Below, in pieces: positions 36,514-47,900 of a stretch of 64,000 nucleotides of DNA. Origin of the DNA: G965232465 sp965276005 (GTDB lineage: Bacteria > Pseudomonadota > Alphaproteobacteria > JAQWUY01); the NCBI GenBank assembly GCA_965276005.1, contig OZ254962.1, positions 1,550,001 to 1,614,000 of the forward strand. The letters are read 5' to 3'. The first letter of the stretch is position 1. The number at the start of each line of letters is the position of its first letter. A program made the translations under genes and the position numbers. Below the pieces are notes generated by a model. The model did no database searches. It saw only the letters and a program-made list of their open reading frames with translations, and was not told where the DNA came from.

Positions 36514-37641
36514 ATGAAAGTCCTTATCGCCCCCGACAGCTTCAAAGAAAGCCTATCCGCCCCAAAAGTGGCACACATCATTGCCCATGTGTTGCAACAA
36601 CACGGCATCGAGTGCCGACAATTGCCCGTTGCCGATGGCGGTGAAGGCACTATGGCAAGTCTTGTACAGGGGTTAAACGGTACACTACACACCGCCCAAG
36701 TCCACAACCCATTGGGACACATCATCGAAGCGTCTTACGGCATGGTGTACGACAACACCACCGCTGTTATAGAAATGGCAGCAGCCAGCGGTTTAATGTT
36801 GTTGCCACCGGATGCCCGCAACCCCTTACAAGCCCATACTTATGGGTTGGGAGAATTGATGTTGCACGCTCTAAACAACGGGGCAAAACACATTATTATG
36901 GGCATTGGTGGATCGGCAACCAACGATGGCGGTACGGGCATGTTACAAGCCTTAGGCGTACGGTTTCTCAACGCCCAACACACCCCCATCAGCGACCTGC
37001 CACAGCGGTTATCGGATATAGCTGCACTTAACACGGATGTTTTAGACTCCAGACTAAAAAACATATCGATACAGGTTGCCTGTGATGTCAGCAACCCCCT
37101 ACTAGGCGATGACGGGGCAACCGCTGTATACGGGGCACAAAAAGGGGTTACCGCCGAAACCCGCCCTGTACTGGAGCACGGTTTAACCACCTTTGCAGAT
37201 GTGAGCGAAAACCATTTTCGACAATGGTTTCGCCATATACCCGGCACAGGGGCAGCAGGCGGTCTGGGTTTTGCCTTAGTGGCGTTTTGTCGAGCACAAT
37301 TAACATCGGGAATCGATGTGATTTTAAAAACTGTCGATTTTGATACCCACGCCCAGTGGGCAGATATTGTCATCACCGGCGAAGGCAAAATCGATCGCCA
37401 AACCATCAACGGCAAGACCCCCGCAGGGGTGGCAACACACGCCCATAAATACGGAAAACCGACTGTTGTTATTGCTGGTGCGGTGGGCGATGGGTGGCAA
37501 TCGCTTTGTAACATAGGGGTAAAAAACGCCTATGCCATCACCCCTGAGGGCATGGATTTAACGACCGCTCTTGCCACCGCAGATACAAATTTAAAACGCA
37601 CCATAGAAAAAATTCTACCTGATTTATATACATATCTTTAA
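36514..37641 (+). CDS. Glycerate kinase (GarK/GlxK family)
   Basis: Phosphorylates D-glycerate with ATP, giving 2-phosphoglycerate in this family, to feed lower glycolysis. The 375-residue product matches the family end to end: MKVLIAPDSFKESLSA, PVADGGEGT, GIGGSATNDGGTGMLQALG, PGTGAAGGLGFAL, DIVITGEGKIDRQTINGK and the GKPTVVIAGAVGD segment. It is the last gene of a three-gene operon with a DUF993 protein and an enoyl-CoA hydratase. The pathway delivering glycerate is not evident. Confidence 0.93.
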   Translation: MKVLIAPDSFKESLSAPKVAHIIAHVLQQHGIECRQLPVADGGEGTMASLVQGLNGTLHTAQVHNPLGHIIEASYGMVYDNTTAVIEMAAASGLMLLPPDARNPLQAHTYGLGELMLHALNNGAKHIIMGIGGSATNDGGTGMLQALGVRFLNAQHTPISDLPQRLSDIAALNTDVLDSRLKNISIQVACDVSNPLLGDDGATAVYGAQKGVTAETRPVLEHGLTTFADVSENHFRQWFRHIPGTGAAGGLGFALVAFCRAQLTSGIDVILKTVDFDTHAQWADIVITGEGKIDRQTINGKTPAGVATHAHKYGKPTVVIAGAVGDGWQSLCNIGVKNAYAITPEGMDLTTALATADTNLKRTIEKILPDLYTYL

Positions 37642-37655
37642 ATCTGTGGTACAAT
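37627..37655 (+). promoter_or_regulatory. Possible promoter of the toxin-antitoxin operon
   Basis: TATACA (37627-37632), 17-base spacer, TACAAT (37650-37655). The GTACAAT-CACAC surroundings match the better promoter of the orphan antitoxin at 38399-38427. Confidence 0.45.
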
Positions 37656-37690
37656 ACGCACAGGGGATAAATTTTTTGAGGATTAAAGCT

Positions 37691-37993
37691 ATGCAACACA
37701 CACAACAATACTTGAACACTCTCGACAAACAGCAACGGGGGGAGCTGTGGATTGCGGGTGTGCTTGCCAAACAGCCCGACTACGATGTGCAGGACTTAAA
37801 AGACATATGGGAGCAAACCGAAAATACCCATGAAACTTATGAACAAGAAGCCGATAAAATGAAGTGGTTAAACGATCATTTAGACGAAGCATTACAAAGT
37901 GAAGCATTTCACTACGACAGCTTAGATGACATGTTTAACGACATTAGAAAATCTGTTGACGAACGCATGAAACAGCGATCTAAAATTGCTTAA
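37691..37993 (+). CDS. Putative ParD-like antitoxin
   Basis: A 100-residue acidic protein preceded by GAGGA. The N-terminal 62 residues (QQRGELWIAGVLAKQPDYDVQDL, IWEQTENTHETYEQEADKMKWLND) are nearly identical to the product at 38457-38777. The C-terminal part (YDSLDDMFNDIRKSVDERMKQR) resembles the toxin-wrapping tail of ParD-type antitoxins. It stops three bases before the ParE-like gene. Antitoxin function is inferred from pairing, size and charge; the N-terminal half is not a DNA-binding motif I recognise. Confidence 0.65.
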   Translation: MQHTQQYLNTLDKQQRGELWIAGVLAKQPDYDVQDLKDIWEQTENTHETYEQEADKMKWLNDHLDEALQSEAFHYDSLDDMFNDIRKSVDERMKQRSKIA

Positions 37994-37996
37994 ACC

Positions 37997-38359
37997 ATGC
38001 AAAAATATATTTTACTTGCTTGTGCAAGGCAGGCTATTGAAAACATATCTACCTATACCATCGATAACTATGGGTACACGCAGTGTAACAAGTATCTGGA
38101 TTTATTACAATCGGAATTCCAAAAAATAGCCGAAAACCCGACCATTGGCAGCCAGAGCAATATACCACCAAAACATGTTAAAAACGGTGTACGAAAGGTT
38201 ATAGCAGGTATAAAAAAACGGGATAGAAACCACTATATTTGTTACCGTAAAAATGCCGCCACAGGCAATATAGATATTATAGCCATAATACATACGAGTC
38301 GTGACTTATACCGTGACTTGTCGAGAATGCCGACAAAACAGTATAAGCCACAAGACTAG
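37997..38359 (+). CDS. ParE/RelE-superfamily toxin
   Basis: A 120-residue basic protein with the ParE layout: ARQAIENISTYTIDNYG in helix 1, FQKIAENPTIGS, then VRKVIAGIKKRDRNHYICYR and IDIIAIIHTSRDL in the C-terminal strands. ParE toxins block DNA gyrase, while related RelE toxins cut mRNA; sequence favours ParE. It follows the antitoxin by three bases, forming a type II module. The N-terminus is slightly shorter than usual but all strands appear present. Confidence 0.8.
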   Translation: MQKYILLACARQAIENISTYTIDNYGYTQCNKYLDLLQSEFQKIAENPTIGSQSNIPPKHVKNGVRKVIAGIKKRDRNHYICYRKNAATGNIDIIAIIHTSRDLYRDLSRMPTKQYKPQD

Positions 38360-38398
38360 CAAACCGAAAAACAGGCACATACTCTATATAAATTGTGA

Positions 38399-38427
38399 TT
38401 GACAATATGTTGCAACTGTAGTACAAT
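38399..38427 (+). promoter_or_regulatory. Near-consensus promoter of the orphan antitoxin
   Basis: TTGACA (38399-38404), 17-base spacer, TACAAT (38422-38427), 29 bases upstream of the ATG at 38457. Confidence 0.75.
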
Positions 38428-38456
38428 GCACACGACAGTTTATAAGGATTAACACC

Positions 38457-38777
38457 ATGCAACACACACAACACTATTTAGACACTCTCGACAAACAGCA
38501 GCGGGGGGAGCTGTGGGTTGCGGGTGTGCTTGCCAAACAGCCCGACTACGATGTGCAGGATTTACAAGACATCTGGGAGCAAACCGAAAATACCCATGAA
38601 ACTTATGAACAAGAAGCCGATAAAATGAAGTGGCTAAACGATAGGTTAGAACAGGCTATGAATAGCGGTTTTGTGGAATATGATAGCATTGAATCTTTTA
38701 TCAAAGCCAATGATTTAAGACGCACAAAGATTTACGAAAAAATGCGACAGCAAACCCAACGGCACAAAATCGGATAA
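38457..38777 (+). CDS. Orphan ParD-like antitoxin paralogue
   Basis: A 106-residue protein whose first 62 residues nearly equal those of 37691-37993 while the C-terminal 40 residues differ (VEYDSIESFIKANDLRRTKIYEKMRQQ). In ParD-type antitoxins the C-terminus binds the toxin, so this copy may recognise a different toxin. No toxin gene follows: the next feature is the exoprotein 3 terminator. AAGGA and a strong promoter indicate expression. It might be an anti-addiction antitoxin or a module that lost its toxin. Confidence 0.65.
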   Translation: MQHTQHYLDTLDKQQRGELWVAGVLAKQPDYDVQDLQDIWEQTENTHETYEQEADKMKWLNDRLEQAMNSGFVEYDSIESFIKANDLRRTKIYEKMRQQTQRHKIG

Positions 38778-38822
38778 TGAAATCGTTTGTTATATCGGGA
38801 CAAGCCCAAAAAGCCTGTTCAC

Positions 38823-38885
38823 AAAAAAATCTGACGCACCCACCCGCACCCGTCCCATACCCGTTAAGGGTATGGTCTGTGTGCT
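38823..38885 (-). terminator. Rho-independent terminator of giant exoprotein 3
   Basis: The stem CCATACCC/GGGTATGG extends to GCACC../GTGTGC (about 38846-38885). On the minus strand it is followed by a T-run complementary to 38823-38829. It is closely similar to the terminator at 14446-14498. Confidence 0.75.
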
Positions 38886-38910
38886 TGCCAGACGCCTTGC
38901 ACAATGGGTA

Positions 38911-41900
38911 TTATGCGGGGGCGTTGTTGTTTGTATCCATGCGGGCGGTTTTGTTTGTCACTGTGGATTGTTGTACGAATATTTCCTTAATGGTTTCGTA
39001 TAGGTGTTCATCCAGTTCGTACAGGGGTACGGCTTTTTGTGCCTTGATGTTGTTTGCCAACAGTGCCATGTCGTATGTATGGTGTATTTGGCTTTTGTAT
39101 GTTGCCTGTTGTGTGTTGAATACGGACGGCGTGGGGGTTTTCGGCTGGTATAGTGCCTGCATGTCGATGCCGTTTAGGTGGGCGTATATGCTGCTGTTAA
39201 AGATGCTGTCGATACTGCCGATGGGGGCGGCTAGTCCGCCACTTGCCCCGCCTGCACCGGCGGCACCTGCTGCACCTGCTGCACCTGCTGCTCCAGCACC
39301 TGCTGCGGCGGCTCCTGCGGCGACTCCGCTGCCTATACCGCTGGCTAGTACGGCTACACCTACGCCGACGCCTACTATTGCGATGGCTGCCCCACCGCCG
39401 CCTCCGCCTGCAGCACCGCCGCTGCTGGCGGTCGCTTGTAATATAGTACCTGTTAAGCCGCTAATAACCCCGCTACTCAGATCGGCATTGTTGTATTGCA
39501 ATTTGTAATTTTGTGAACTTAATGTAAGTTTACTTGGATCGCCTATGATTATAGGTTTACCCGATCCGGCTTGGTCGCCATCGTCGCCATCGTATACGAA
39601 TGCTCCGTCTGTTATAGTTAGTGTTACGGTTTCACCGCTTACCACAGTACCGCTGTATCCGTCTTGCCCGGTTCTGATATACACGGGGGCATTTTTGTTA
39701 CCACTGTCATATTGGCGTTCTGTTACATCCAATTCGTCTGGTTCTAGTTGTAGTATTACTGGCGATATTTTTACGGTTTTATCTGTTGCGTAACTTAGGC
39801 TGTAGTTTGCGTATTTGCCACTAGTTTTTATCGTAAGACCACCAAATGTAACAGCCCGTGTACCTACATCTTTACTAGCAGCAGTGGCAGTTAAAGCACC
39901 AGTGGCAGCATCGGATATACCAGCCCCACTACTGCCCTCGCTACCGACCCAACCTGTTATAGCTGCACCAGTGTACACCACCGATGTCGAGCCATTGTAT
40001 ACACGGTTGGTCGGAGTCGCCGATACTGTTAAGGTCTTTTGTGATATTACTACGGTCTTAGTGGTATCAGGAACAAGTGTATAGTTTGCGTATTTGCCCG
40101 ATGTCTTCAATGTAAGACCACCAAATGTAACAGCCCGTGTACCTACATCTTTACTAGCAGCAGTGGCAATTAAAGTACCAGTGGCAGCATCGGATATACT
40201 AGCCCCACTACTGCCCTCGTTACCAGCCCAACCTGTTATAGCTGCACCAGTGTACAACACCGATGTCGAGCCGTTGTATGCACGATTGGTCGGAGTCGCC
40301 GATACTGTTAAGGTCTTTTGTGATATTACTACGGTCTTAGTGGTATCAGGAACAAGTGTATAGTTTGCGTATTTGCCCGATGTCTTCAATGTAAGACCAC
40401 CAAATGTAACAGCCCGTGTACCTACATCTTTACTAGCAGCAGTGGCAGTTAAAGTACCAGTGGCAGCATCGGATATACCAGCCCCACTACTGCCCTCGCT
40501 ACCGACCCAACCTGTTATAGCTGCACCAGTGTATGCCACCGATGTCGAGCCATTGTATACACGATTGGTCGGAGTCGCCGATACCGTTAAGGTCTTTTGT
40601 GATATTACTACGGTCTTAGTGGTATCAGGAACAAGTGTATAGTTTGCGTATTTGCCCGATGTCTTCAATGTAAGACCACCAAATGTAACAGCCCGTGTAC
40701 CTACATCTTTACTAGCAGCAGTGGCAGTTAAAGTACCAGTGGCAGCATCGGATATACCAGCCCCACTACTGCCCTCGTTACCAGCCCAACCTGTTATAGC
40801 TGCACCAGTGTACAACACCGATGTCGAGCCGTTGTATGCACGATTGGTCGGAGTCGCCGATACTGTTAAGGTCTTTTGTGATATTACTACGGTCTTAGTG
40901 GTATCAGGAACAAGTGTATAGTTTGCGTATTTGCCCGATGTCTTCAATGTAAGACCACCAAATGTAACAGCCCGTGTACCTACATCTTTACTAGCAGCAG
41001 TGGCAGTTAAAGTACCAGTGGCAGCATCAGATATAGCCACACCGCTACCCTCGTTACCTACCCAACCTGTTATAGCTGCACCAGTGTACACCACCGATGT
41101 CGAGCCATTGTATACACGATTGGTCGGAGTCGCCGATACCGTTAAGGTCTTTTGTGATATTACTACGGTCTTAGTGGTATCAGGAACAAGTGTATAGTTT
41201 GCGTATTTACCCGATGTCTTCAATGTAAGACCACCAAATGTAACCGCCCGTGTACCTGCATCTTTATTAACAGCAGTGGCAGTTAAAGTACCAGTGGCAG
41301 CATCAGATATAGCCACACCGCTACCCTCGTTACCTACCCAACCTGTTATAGCTGCACCAGTGTACACCACCGATGTCGAGCCATTGTATACACGATTGGT
41401 CGGAGTCGCCGATACCGTTAAGGTCTTTTGTGATATTACTACGGTCTTAGTGGTATCAGGAACAAGTGTATAGTTTGCGTATTTGCCCGATGTCTTCAAT
41501 GTAAGACCACCAAATGTAACAGCCCGTGTACCTACATCTTTACTAGCAGCAGTGGCAATTAAAGTACCAGTGGCAGCATCGGATATACTAGCCCCACTAC
41601 TGCCCTCGTTACCAGCCCAACCTGTTATAGCTGCACCAGTGTACAACACCGATGTCGAGCCGTTGTATGGACGATTGGTCGGAGTCGCCGATACCGTTAA
41701 GGTCTTTTGTGATATTACTACGGTCTTAGTGGTATCAGGAACAAGTGTATAGTTTGCGTATTTGCCCGATGTCTTCAATGTAAGACCACCAAATGTAACA
41801 GCCCGTGTACCTACATCTTTACTAGCAGCAGTGGCAGTTAAAGTACCAGTGGCAGCATCAGATATAGCCACACCGCTACCCTCGTTACCTACCCAACCTG

Positions 41901-44900
41901 TTATAGCTGCACCAGTGTACACCACCGATGTCGAGCCATTGTATACACGATTGGTCGGAGTCGCCGATACCGTTAAGGTCTTTTGTGATATTACTACGGT
42001 CTTAGTGGTATCAGGAACAAGTGTATAGTTTGCGTATTTACCCGATGTCTTCAATGTAAGACCACCAAATGTAACCGCCCGTGTACCTGCATCTTTATTA
42101 ACAGCAGTGGCAGTTAAAGTACCAGTGGCAGCATCAGATATAGCCACACCGCTACCCTCGTTACCTACCCAACCTGTTATAGCTGCACCAGTGTACACCA
42201 CCGATGTCGAGCCATTGTATACACGATTGGTCGGAGTCGCCGATACCGTTAAGGTCTTTTGTGATATTACTACGGTCTTAGTGGTATCAGGAACAAGTGT
42301 ATAGTTTGCGTATTTGCCCGATGTCTTCAATGTAAGACCACCAAATGTAACAGCCCGTGTACCTACATCTTTACTAGCAGCAGTGGCAATTAAAGTACCA
42401 GTGGCAGCATCGGATATACTAGCCCCACTACTGCCCTCGTTACCAGCCCAACCTGTTATAGCTGCACCAGTGTACAACACCGATGTCGAGCCGTTGTATG
42501 GACGATTGGTCGGAGTCGCCGATACCGTTAAGGTCTTTTGTGATATTACTACGGTCTTAGTGGTATCAGGAACAAGTGTATAGTTTGCGTATTTGCCCGA
42601 TGTCTTCAATGTAAGACCACCAAATGTAACAGCCCGTGTACCTACATCTTTACTAGCAGCAGTGGCAGTTAAAGTACCAGTGGCAGCATCGGATATACCA
42701 GCCCCACTACTGCCCTCGCTACCGACCCAACCTGTTATAGCTGCACCAGTGTATGCCACCGATGTCGAGCCATTGTATACACGATTGGTCGGAGTCGCCG
42801 ATACCGTTAAGGTCTTTTGTGATATTACTACGGTCTTAGTGGTATCAGGAACAAGTGTATAGTTTGCGTATTTGCCCGATGTCTTCAATGTAAGACCACC
42901 AAATGTAACAGCCCGTGTACCTACATCTTTACTAACAGCAGTGGCAGTTAAAGTACCAGTGGCAGCATCGGATATACCAGCCCCACTACTGCCCTCGTTA
43001 CCAGCCCAACCTGTTATAGCTGCACCAGTGTACACCACCGATGTCAAGCCATTGTATACACGGTTGGTCGGAGTCGCCGATACTGTTAAGGTCTTTTGTG
43101 ATATTACTACGGTCTTAGTGGTATCAGGAACAAGTGTATAGTTTGCGTATTTGCCCGATGTCTTCAATGTAAGACCACCAAATGTAACAGCCCATGTACC
43201 TACATCTTTACTAGCAGCAGTGGCAGTTAAAGTACCAGTGGCAGCATCGGATATACGAGCCCCACTACTGCCCTCGTTACCAGCCCAACCTGTTATAGCT
43301 GCACCAGTGTACAACACCGATGTCGAGCCATCGTATGGACGATTGATCGGAGTCGCCGATACTGTTAAGGTCTTTTGTGATATTACTACGGTCTTAGTGG
43401 TATCAGGAACAAGTGTATAGTTTGCGTATTTGCCCGATGTCTTCAATGTAAGACCACCAAATGTAACAGCCCGTGTACCTACATCTTTACTAGCAGCAGT
43501 GGCAGTTAAAGTACCAGTGGCAGCATCGGATATACCAGCCCCACTACTGCCCTCGCTACCGACCCAACCTGTTATAGCTGCACCAGTGTACACCACCGAT
43601 GTCGAGCCATTGTATACACGATTGGTCGGAGTCGCCGATACCGTTAAGGTCTTTTGTGATATTACTACGGTCTTAGTGGTATCAGGAACAAGTGTATAGT
43701 TTGCGTATTTACCCGATGTCTTCAATGTAAGACCACCAAATGTAACAGCCCGTGTACCTACATCTTTACTAACAGCAGTGGCAGTTAAAGCACCAGTGGC
43801 AGCATCGGATATACCAGCCCCACTACTGCCCTCGCTACCGACCCAACCTGTTATAGCTGCACCAGTGTACACCACCGATGTCGAGCCATTGTATACACGG
43901 TTGGTCGGAGTCGCCGATACTGTTAAGGTCTTTTGTGATATTACTACGGTCTTAGTGGTATCAGGAACAAGTGTATAGTTTGCGTATTTGCCCGATGTCT
44001 TCAATGTAAGACCACCAAATGTAACAGCCCATGTACCTACATCTTTACTAGCAGCAGTGGCAGTTAAAGTACCAGTGGCAGCATCGGATATACGAGCCCC
44101 ACTACTGCCCTCGTTACCAGCCCAACCTGTGATAGCTGCACCAGTAAACGCCACAGATGTTAAGCCGTTGTATGGACGATTGATCGGAGTCGCCGATACC
44201 GTTAACGGTCTTTGGGTGATTTTGCCATCGATGGTTGAGTCTATGTTACCGGTGATTTCGGATACTTTTTTATCTGCACCATTAAGACTGGTAATATCAC
44301 CATCTTTTATGAACAGTTCGTAGTTTCCACCTTGTTGACCGGTTAATGTGATTTTCTTTACATCATCGAATAACACATTTTTTCCTACACCAACATTTTT
44401 ATTGGCATACTTAAACGCCCCGGCACTAACGGTTAGGGTTACTGAATCGCCTGACATCACATTACCCGCAGCACCATCGGTACCAAAGAAACCGTCTTCG
44501 TTGGTTTTCAATTTTACATCGGCTTCTGTATCACCGTCATACACTTGTTCACCATTGATAGCGGCACCTTTTACATGCAGTTCGGCTAGGTTTAGGTATA
44601 GCTTGCGTTTGGTAATATCGCCCACGAGTCGCAATACTTCCTTGCCACTTGGGTCGATAGCACCATTTAAAATCTGAGCCGAAGTAGGTGCAGCTGCACC
44701 CAAACCTACAAGATTGTTACCAACCTGCATTTTCAACACATAGTTACCTTTTTTGGCACCGTCTAGCTCGATGGCACTTGCTGTACCGACTTGTACTTTT
44801 TTGTCGTCTTCTGCATTTTTATTTACATACTTAAACGCTTGGCTGCCACCCACTACACTCTTTCCATCAACTGTTGCAAGTTTTAGCTTCACATCATCGC

Positions 44901-47900
44901 CATTGACTATACCTTCGCCACTAGCACCTGTGTATCGGAACCCGTCTTCACCATCATTCACGGTTACCAATGCACTGTCGGTTCCATCGTATACTTTCGT
45001 GTCCGCTTTGAGTTCGACTCCCGCAAGAACCAATGTCCGTGGGGTAATGTTTGCCTTAAGACCTGAGACGCCTGAAACTGATAGTTTGTAGTTAGCAGAA
45101 TTTTTACCTTGTAACGAAACCTTACTGCTATTATATTTAATGTCTTGTCCTACTACTGTAGTACCGTCAGACCCATATTTAACATCGGCAGCATTAAAAG
45201 CGAATGGTCTTTCTTTAGGATCTTTAGGATCACTGCTGTCTACTTTCACTTTTACATCGTCGCCACCTATAAATCCAGATACTCCCCTATTCTGACCTAT
45301 AAGTGACACACTCACATCTGTATTACCATCATAAATCTTACCAGAAAAATTAAAATGACTAGGTTCTAGGGTCAATTCCTTTGGATCGATAGTCCCACTC
45401 ATGCTATAGACATCAGCACCATTCGCTACTTCGGCACCTTTAGCAGCAAATACCAGCTTATAATTGCCTGCTTTCGATCCACTTAATGCAAAGGCAGTAC
45501 TATCCTTAACTTGCAAATACTTATTAAAATGGACATTTTTGCTCTGAAACTTGAACGCATTGCTTAAATCTCCAGCTAATCTTACATCGTCCCCTCTTAA
45601 TTCACCCGAAAACCCAGCAGAACCACTCACAGTTATATCGGCGTTACCATCGTAAGTTTTTTTTGCAACCCAACTGAGAGAACCTCTATCAAAAATCAAT
45701 TCCTTTTTCGTTATTGATGCATCTGTTACATCTTGATAGGTTACACTCAAACCGTGTACGGTTTTGCCGTTGCCATCTTTGAGTGCCATACTAGATATAT
45801 TGTATCGTAGGGTCAGACCGGTATCTACATCTATTTGTTCGGATCCGTTTTTATAAAACTTACCCGATGCTGCACCTGTTAGATAGAACTTTTTGTGCTT
45901 ATCGCTGCCTGATGATGGTACGCTACCTACTGCGAAGTCCAGACCGCCGGAGCCGCCGGATGCAACCTTCAGATTGTTGGCGGGTCCATTGCCGTTTCCG
46001 TCATATACTTTGGTTTTTACATTAGCGGTTACTTTTAACTGAGTGGGATTGAGACTGTATATAAAGCCGCTTCCAACGCCTGTAACACTGCTGCCCCAAC
46101 GGCTGCCATATGACTTGTTAAATTCGACAAAGCTATGACCGTTTATACCACCCATAGTGTTATTATCGAAGGTTTTTGTCCACACCAAGTAACGCCCAGC
46201 AGATAAGGCATTTTGGTCTGATAGGTTGGTAAACTTGTCTGCTTTGAGTTCCAAAACAACCTCGCTAGCTGACGGAGTCTTAGTGGCCTCGATTTGTCCA
46301 CCGCTGCGGATGACAATTTCCGAATCGTTTTTTACATCGGCTGTACCTTCGTGTATAATGCTCACCCGGCGGCCTTTTACTTTTTCGACAGTGATTTTAC
46401 CGGTGTACCTTTTGTCGGCGGCAAGACCGCTTTTGCCTATTAGCATTGTGATAATCAAATCTCCATCGGACTCTAGCTTTTTGCCCGCTGCGACTGTGAT
46501 TTGTGCTTTGCCTGCTTCCCGATCGCCCGCAACAACTTTATCACCATTAGCATCGGCAGCACTGGTATTACCAGTGTCATTGGCTCTTAATTCCAAACCG
46601 CCTTTAATGTCTATGTTTTGGTTGACAGCAATCGATTTGCCGGCAATTAGGGTAAGCTTGCCACTGCCACCAGCAGCTACTATATCCACATCCACGGTAA
46701 TATTGTTGCTGGCAACAACATTTACACTTGCACCATCATTTAGCCGTTTTTCTATATCAGCCGAATCGTCCCGGAAGGGAACAGGGGTAAGATCTATTAG
46801 TCTCACTTTGTCAGCTGTTGCAGCTTTTCTTGCCCCAACAACCAACTTTTCGCCACTGTTATCGAGAGCTACGGCAAAACCAAATTTTTCGCTACCGCTG
46901 CCATCGATTTTTTTCGCAAGGGTTATTGTTGCTGAACCAACCTTATCGTATTCGTTATATTTTTTCCAACCACTAATTTTATACAGATACACTGCTCCCT
47001 TATTACTACTTTCACCATATGCACCGACAGCTAGTCTGGTTCCATCCTTATTAAGGGCAATGGCACTACCGAATAGACCGCCATCAACGCTACCCTCAAA
47101 TATTTCAACACCACTTCCACTTGATGCGATCTTTGCTACATATTTTACATTTGGCTCACGCTTGCTAGAATACTCAACGGAAAATAGATATACCGCTCCC
47201 CGATGAGACCTATTAACACCTTGGTAAAGATCTCCAACAGCTAGTCTATCCCCAGATTCATCAAACGACAATCGGTAACCAAAGGAGCGTACATTGTCAA
47301 AATGCTTAAGATTCCCTGCAATTCCTTGTCCTTTTACTTGTCCTTTTAAATCAGACACATCAACCTGGCGATAAATCACATCGTCATCACGAATTGATGA
47401 GTCGCCTGCTGATTTCAAGGCACCTTTCATGGTTCCCCAACCTGCTCCCGACTTGTGCAAACTGAATAGATATACCGCACCGCCTGCACCACCTGAGTTA
47501 TCGTAATCTGACCCAACAGCTAATCTGGATCCATCACCACTCAGAGCCACAGATGAACCAAATCTAGGGTCAGCAACCTGACCCCGATGAAGATCCATTG
47601 AAAGTATATCGCCACCAGCATTACCCTTACTACCTTGAATCCGTGCATATCTTATAGCACCTATACCTGAATGCAGTTGCTTACTAATTCCAAACAGGTA
47701 CACCATACCGGCATCATCTTCACCGCCGAAACGAGCACCAACAGCTAATTTGGTTCCATCGGTATTTAGTGCTACACTACTACCAAAATAATCACTATCA
47801 CCTAAAGCCAAGGTGGTGTTAGTCTTAGCAGAGTTAAAACCACCTCTACCAATTTTAGTGCCGTTTTTAATGGTGTGCCCATATACTACATTGGATCCCC

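Noticed and set aside
39768..44219. CRISPR-like periodicity
   Set aside because: The period is 276-279 bp, units are coding and contiguous, and there are no short repeats with unique spacers or cas genes.
39815..44323. A ladder of plus-strand open frames of about 89 codons (MPDVFNVRPPNVTARVPTS...)
   Set aside because: They are antisense shadows of the 93-residue repeats of exoprotein 3, each interrupted at the same place and without ribosome sites.
46226..47206. Plus-strand open frame of 326 codons
   Set aside because: It lies fully antisense to the FG-GAP region of exoprotein 3 and has the Ser/Pro-rich composition of a shadow frame.
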